A stretch of DNA of 64,000 bases from the NCBI GenBank assembly GCA_023410535.1, contig JAEYPR010000010.1:62001-126000 (forward strand). Reading direction: 5' to 3'. Under the pieces are notes generated by a model. The model made no database searches. It had not been told where the DNA came from and saw only the letters and a program-made list of their open reading frames with translations. Source of the stretch: Bacillota bacterium. Lineage in GTDB: Bacteria; Bacillota; UBA4882; UBA8346. Position numbers and translations under genes: made by a program. The stretch's first letter is position 1, and each line of letters begins with the position of its first letter. Below, in pieces: positions 61,381 to 64,000 of the stretch.

Positions 61381-62202
61381 TCAATCCAAATGCTGGGATT
61401 GCCGGTTGCAGAACCAGTCGATCAATTTTCGGGCAACGCTCAATTTTTCCGGGATCGTTGGTAAGTTGTCGGCGGTAAACCATTGCGCATCGACGATTTC
61501 GTTTTGATCTAAGCGTAATTCTCCACCTGCATACTTTGCGGTGAACGCAACCATCAAGGAGTCGGGAAACGGCCAAGGTTGACTTCCAAAATAGCGCAGA
61601 TCGGCAACCTCGATTCCTACTTCTTCCTTGACTTCCCGATGGACACATTCCTCCAACGTTTCCCCCGATTCCACAAAGCCCGCTAATACACTATACATAT
61701 CAGTAGTAAAACGTGCGCCGCGCGCTAATAAAATCCGTTCCTCATCCGTGACGGCAACGATCACCGCCGGGGAGATCCGCGGAAAAACCAGCTGGCCGCA
61801 ATGAGAGCATTCTTTTCCCCGTTCTTTCGCCAACCAACGTAACGGACTCCCGCAAGAACCGCAAAAACGGCTGGTTTTATCCCAATGAAGCAAGTGCGCT
61901 GCCTTACCGGCAAGCCAAAACAGTTCATCAGGTAATTGTCCGTAAAGTTGACGCAGATTATAACCGTTCAAATTAATTTGGGGCAATTCAGTCATTTCCA
62001 CCGCCACGCAGGAATGGCCCTGATAATCACCTAACCACTGAATGCTCTCATTTTTCACCCGAATCGTATTTTCAATTCGTCCGCAGGGAATGGTCTTTCC
62101 TTGACTGTCCGTTTCGACGAAAATCTTGCCTTCATAAAATAAAAACCAATAGGATGGTTGCATAATATTTGCTAAAACGCTCTCTCCTGTTATCCTATCC
62201 AT
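61381..62202 (-). CDS. nudC: NAD+ diphosphatase NudC
   Basis: 273 residues. Zinc ribbon CGSCGSPL and CSHCGQL (about 110-145), the Nudix box GFVESGETLEECVHREVKEEVG, and SQPWPFPDS, the signature of NADH/NAD+ pyrophosphatases that also remove NAD caps from RNA. AGAGG lies 6 nt before the ATG. The gap to hrcA (61194-61380) holds only weak hairpins. Confidence 0.95.
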   Translation of the reverse strand: MDRITGESVLANIMQPSYWFLFYEGKIFVETDSQGKTIPCGRIENTIRVKNESIQWLGDYQGHSCVAVEMTELPQINLNGYNLRQLYGQLPDELFWLAGKAAHLLHWDKTSRFCGSCGSPLRWLAKERGKECSHCGQLVFPRISPAVIVAVTDEERILLARGARFTTDMYSVLAGFVESGETLEECVHREVKEEVGIEVADLRYFGSQPWPFPDSLMVAFTAKYAGGELRLDQNEIVDAQWFTADNLPTIPEKLSVARKLIDWFCNRQSQHLD

Positions 62203-62315
62203 GGCGTACCTCTCGTTTTCTTCAATCAGTGATACTTAGGTTAGTTTTCTGGGCGTTCTTCGAATTTCCTGCTCTTTAACGCAACCGTAAAATAACCCTC
62301 CATGGCGGAAATAAA

Positions 62316-63515
62316 TTAAAGTGTTTTCAGTAATTCGGCGATGACTAGATTACTAACGAAAACGCCTTGGTCCGTCAGGCGCAATCGGTTATTGACAACG
62401 GTAATCAGGCTGGCTTGCCTTAATTGCTGAAGCTCCGTCGAAGCTTGACTTTGCAAATCACACCCAGTCTCGCTGGCAAACTTGTTTAGATCGATTCCGT
62501 CCCGCATTCGCAAGCGTAACATCAAAGTTTCAGTGATCTGTTGCGTTGGATCAATCGTTTCCAAGTCCGCAATAATTGATAAGCCCATTTGCAGGTTTTG
62601 GATATATTCTTGCGGTTGTTCGTGATTGATCCAGCGTTGTTGCTGATAGGTTGAGCTCGCTCCCGCCCCAAAACCAAGGTAATCCCGGCCCAGCCAATAA
62701 CCAAGGTTATGTCGGCTTTGAAAACCTTTCCGGGCATAATTTGAAATCTCATAATGTTCGTATCCGTTTTGTCGTAAACAGTCCAACGTCATTTGCAACA
62801 TCGCCACGACTTCATCTTCATCCGGTAATTGTTGTTTCCCTGATTCAATCATGGCGGCGATCGGAGTTCCCGGTTCCACTTGGAGGCTGTACGCCGAGAT
62901 ATGTTCGGGTTTCAATGCCGTCACTTCGGTTAAGGAGCTTTGCCAATCCGCTAGACTTTGCCCAGGCAATCCCGAAATGAGATCGACATTGATATTTGTA
63001 AAACCGGCTACACGGGCTTGGTGATAAACTTCAGTGAAAGCTTCCCAAGTGTGAATGCGGCCGATTTCTTTTAATAATCGGTTCTGAACTGCCTGCAGGC
63101 CGATGCTAAGACGGTTAAAACCGGCTTCACGCAATGTGAATAAATCGTTTGCGGTTACAGTTCCCGGATTAATCTCGATCGTTATTTCCGCTTGACGGTC
63201 AACCGTAAAATGCTGAGTAAGAAATAAAAGCAAAGATGCCAAACTCTCGCTGGGAACGACGCTTGGAGTCCCCCCTCCAAAATAAATGGTGGGAATAAGG
63301 AACGGTTGCGGTAGGAAACGCTGGAATTCAATAAGTAACGCCTGGCAATAATCAGGGATCAATTCACTACAATCACCATAAGAATTAAAATCGCAATAAA
63401 AACACTTCTGTTTACAAAATGGCAAATGAACATAGAGCGAAAGCTGTTTCTCCAAATCTATCCCCGCTTCGATCAGACATATTTTCTTTTGTTCGTGATT
63501 CATAGGTAGAATCAT
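62316..63515 (-). CDS. hemW: Heme chaperone HemW (radical SAM)
   Basis: About 399 residues, resembling HemN but of the HemW type. YVHLPFCKQKCFYCDFNSYG holds the radical SAM CX3CX2C cysteines; no extra N-terminal HemN cysteine is evident. YFGGGTPSVV and INPGTV follow, and the HemN C-terminal domain ends the protein. Its true start (ATG 63515 or 63503) is unclear because the ribosome binding site is weak. HemW is often near hrcA in Firmicutes, as here. Confidence 0.93.
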   Translation of the reverse strand: MILPMNHEQKKICLIEAGIDLEKQLSLYVHLPFCKQKCFYCDFNSYGDCSELIPDYCQALLIEFQRFLPQPFLIPTIYFGGGTPSVVPSESLASLLLFLTQHFTVDRQAEITIEINPGTVTANDLFTLREAGFNRLSIGLQAVQNRLLKEIGRIHTWEAFTEVYHQARVAGFTNINVDLISGLPGQSLADWQSSLTEVTALKPEHISAYSLQVEPGTPIAAMIESGKQQLPDEDEVVAMLQMTLDCLRQNGYEHYEISNYARKGFQSRHNLGYWLGRDYLGFGAGASSTYQQQRWINHEQPQEYIQNLQMGLSIIADLETIDPTQQITETLMLRLRMRDGIDLNKFASETGCDLQSQASTELQQLRQASLITVVNNRLRLTDQGVFVSNLVIAELLKTL

Positions 63516-63612
63516 TCCCGCATTGGGTTTTTCCCATCCCCGCCTTACGGATGGGGAGAATTATCCGAATTATTTGTTTCAGCTTTATCTGTTTGATATT
63601 TTTCGGTTTTAT

Positions 63613-63642
63613 TTGACATCGTATCCAATCATACGATACTCT
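63613..63642 (+). promoter_or_regulatory. Promoter with operator-like repeat in spacer
   Basis: TTGACA (63613-63618), 18-bp spacer, TACTCT (63637-63642). Inside lies ATCGTAT-CCAATC-ATACGAT (63618-63637), a perfect 7-bp inverted repeat covering the spacer, typical of a repressor site. Drives the gene at 63686. Confidence 0.6.
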
Positions 63643-63685
63643 TAAATAAGAATTGAAAAATGAACTTTAACTTTCAGGAGAAACA

Positions 63686-64000
63686 ATGGCCTTTATGTTG
63701 GGTTCCAAATTAACCAGCAATATTCCGCTAACTCAATATTTATCCGAGACGGCCTCCTATTTTCGGGTGATTGAAATACCCACCGACCCGCGTTTTCTCT
63801 CGCCGCATTTTCTGTTAAACCATTTGTCACAAAAAACGCTCCGCACCTATCGCGAGGAATATCGTTTCCGCTATACAATGCACGCGCCGTTCGTCAATTT
63901 GGGAGCGCTTGATTATGAAGAACGCTCCGTGGCTGTTGGAAAATTTAAAAGCGCGCTCCAAGTTGCCGGTGATCTGGAAATACCCCTGATGACATTCCAT
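63686..64000 (+). CDS. Sugar isomerase/epimerase-like protein (partial)
   Basis: First 105 codons, cut by the window end. AGGAG lies 5 nt before the ATG. Sequence MAFMLGSKLTSNIPLTQYLS, then RFRYTMHAPFVNLGALDYEERSVAVGKFKSALQVAGDL, resembles the xylose-isomerase-like TIM-barrel family (AP endonuclease family 2), where HAPF is a typical metal-side motif. Full identity needs the rest of the gene. Confidence 0.65.
   Translation, partial: MAFMLGSKLTSNIPLTQYLSETASYFRVIEIPTDPRFLSPHFLLNHLSQKTLRTYREEYRFRYTMHAPFVNLGALDYEERSVAVGKFKSALQVAGDLEIPLMTFH

Overview
This window reads as a chromosome segment of a spore-forming, motile member of the Bacillota (Clostridia or Limnochordia type). The evidence is a SpoIIP-like protein, a possible small spore protein, a fused IspH-ribosomal S1 protein, zinc-type L28, DegV, Asp23, YqeH, YqhH and YqhG proteins, strong AGGAGG ribosome binding sites and an HrcA/CIRCE heat-shock operon. 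A patatin-POTRA-barrel protein at 33.4-35.6 kb needs an outer membrane, so a diderm Bacillota lineage (Hydrogenispora/Limnochordia-like) is a reasonable guess, not a proof. I see no rRNA, phage, transposase or CRISPR. Nearly all genes are housekeeping and most lie on the minus strand.

Layout. 0-2 kb: spoIIP-like and DUF1614. 2-9.8 kb: a long minus-strand cluster read asp23-fakA-degV-rsmD-coaD-coiled coil-cmk-ispH/rpsA, with DUF1858 and a small ORF above it. 9.9-11.3 kb: rpmB and prs on the plus strand. 11.37-11.61 kb: a 42-bp tandem repeat with a DnaA box in each unit. 11.75-20.8 kb: yqeH-yqeG, hslO, mltG, DUF1292, ruvX, two envelope proteins of unknown role, an AI-2E family permease and a YtxH-like protein. 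20.9-26.7 kb: iscR-nifS-nifU-mnmA (sulfur transfer to Fe-S clusters and tRNA), then rarA and a racemase. 26.8-31.2 kb: secreted protein, CheY-like regulator, starch-binding-type module, MASE3 hybrid kinase. 31.5-38.5 kb: glnS, patatin autotransporter, pectate-lyase-like lipoprotein, motA-motB. 38.9-45.3 kb: tRNA-Lys, a two-component system with a frameshifted exporter, tRNA-Glu, tRNA-Gln, gltX and two tiny genes. 45.4-52.8 kb: mtnP-mtnA, helicase yprA/mrfA, a 21-bp repeat array, helicase yqhH with yqhG. 52.8-61.2 kb: hrcA, group III chaperonin, grpE, dnaK, dnaJ, prmA, rsmE. 61.4-64 kb: nudC, hemW and the start of a sugar-isomerase-like gene.

The strongest candidates for something new are: (1) the array at 11374-11614, five and a half 42-bp units spaced at four helical turns, each with a DnaA box between inverted repeats, between two terminators and convergent genes; (2) the 11-unit, 21-bp palindromic array between the divergent helicase genes yprA and yqhH; (3) a type Vd-like patatin autotransporter in a sporeformer; (4) an archaeal-type chaperonin inside a CIRCE-controlled dnaK operon; and (5) a near-identical direct-repeat motif in front of both a response regulator gene and a neighbouring broken exporter gene.
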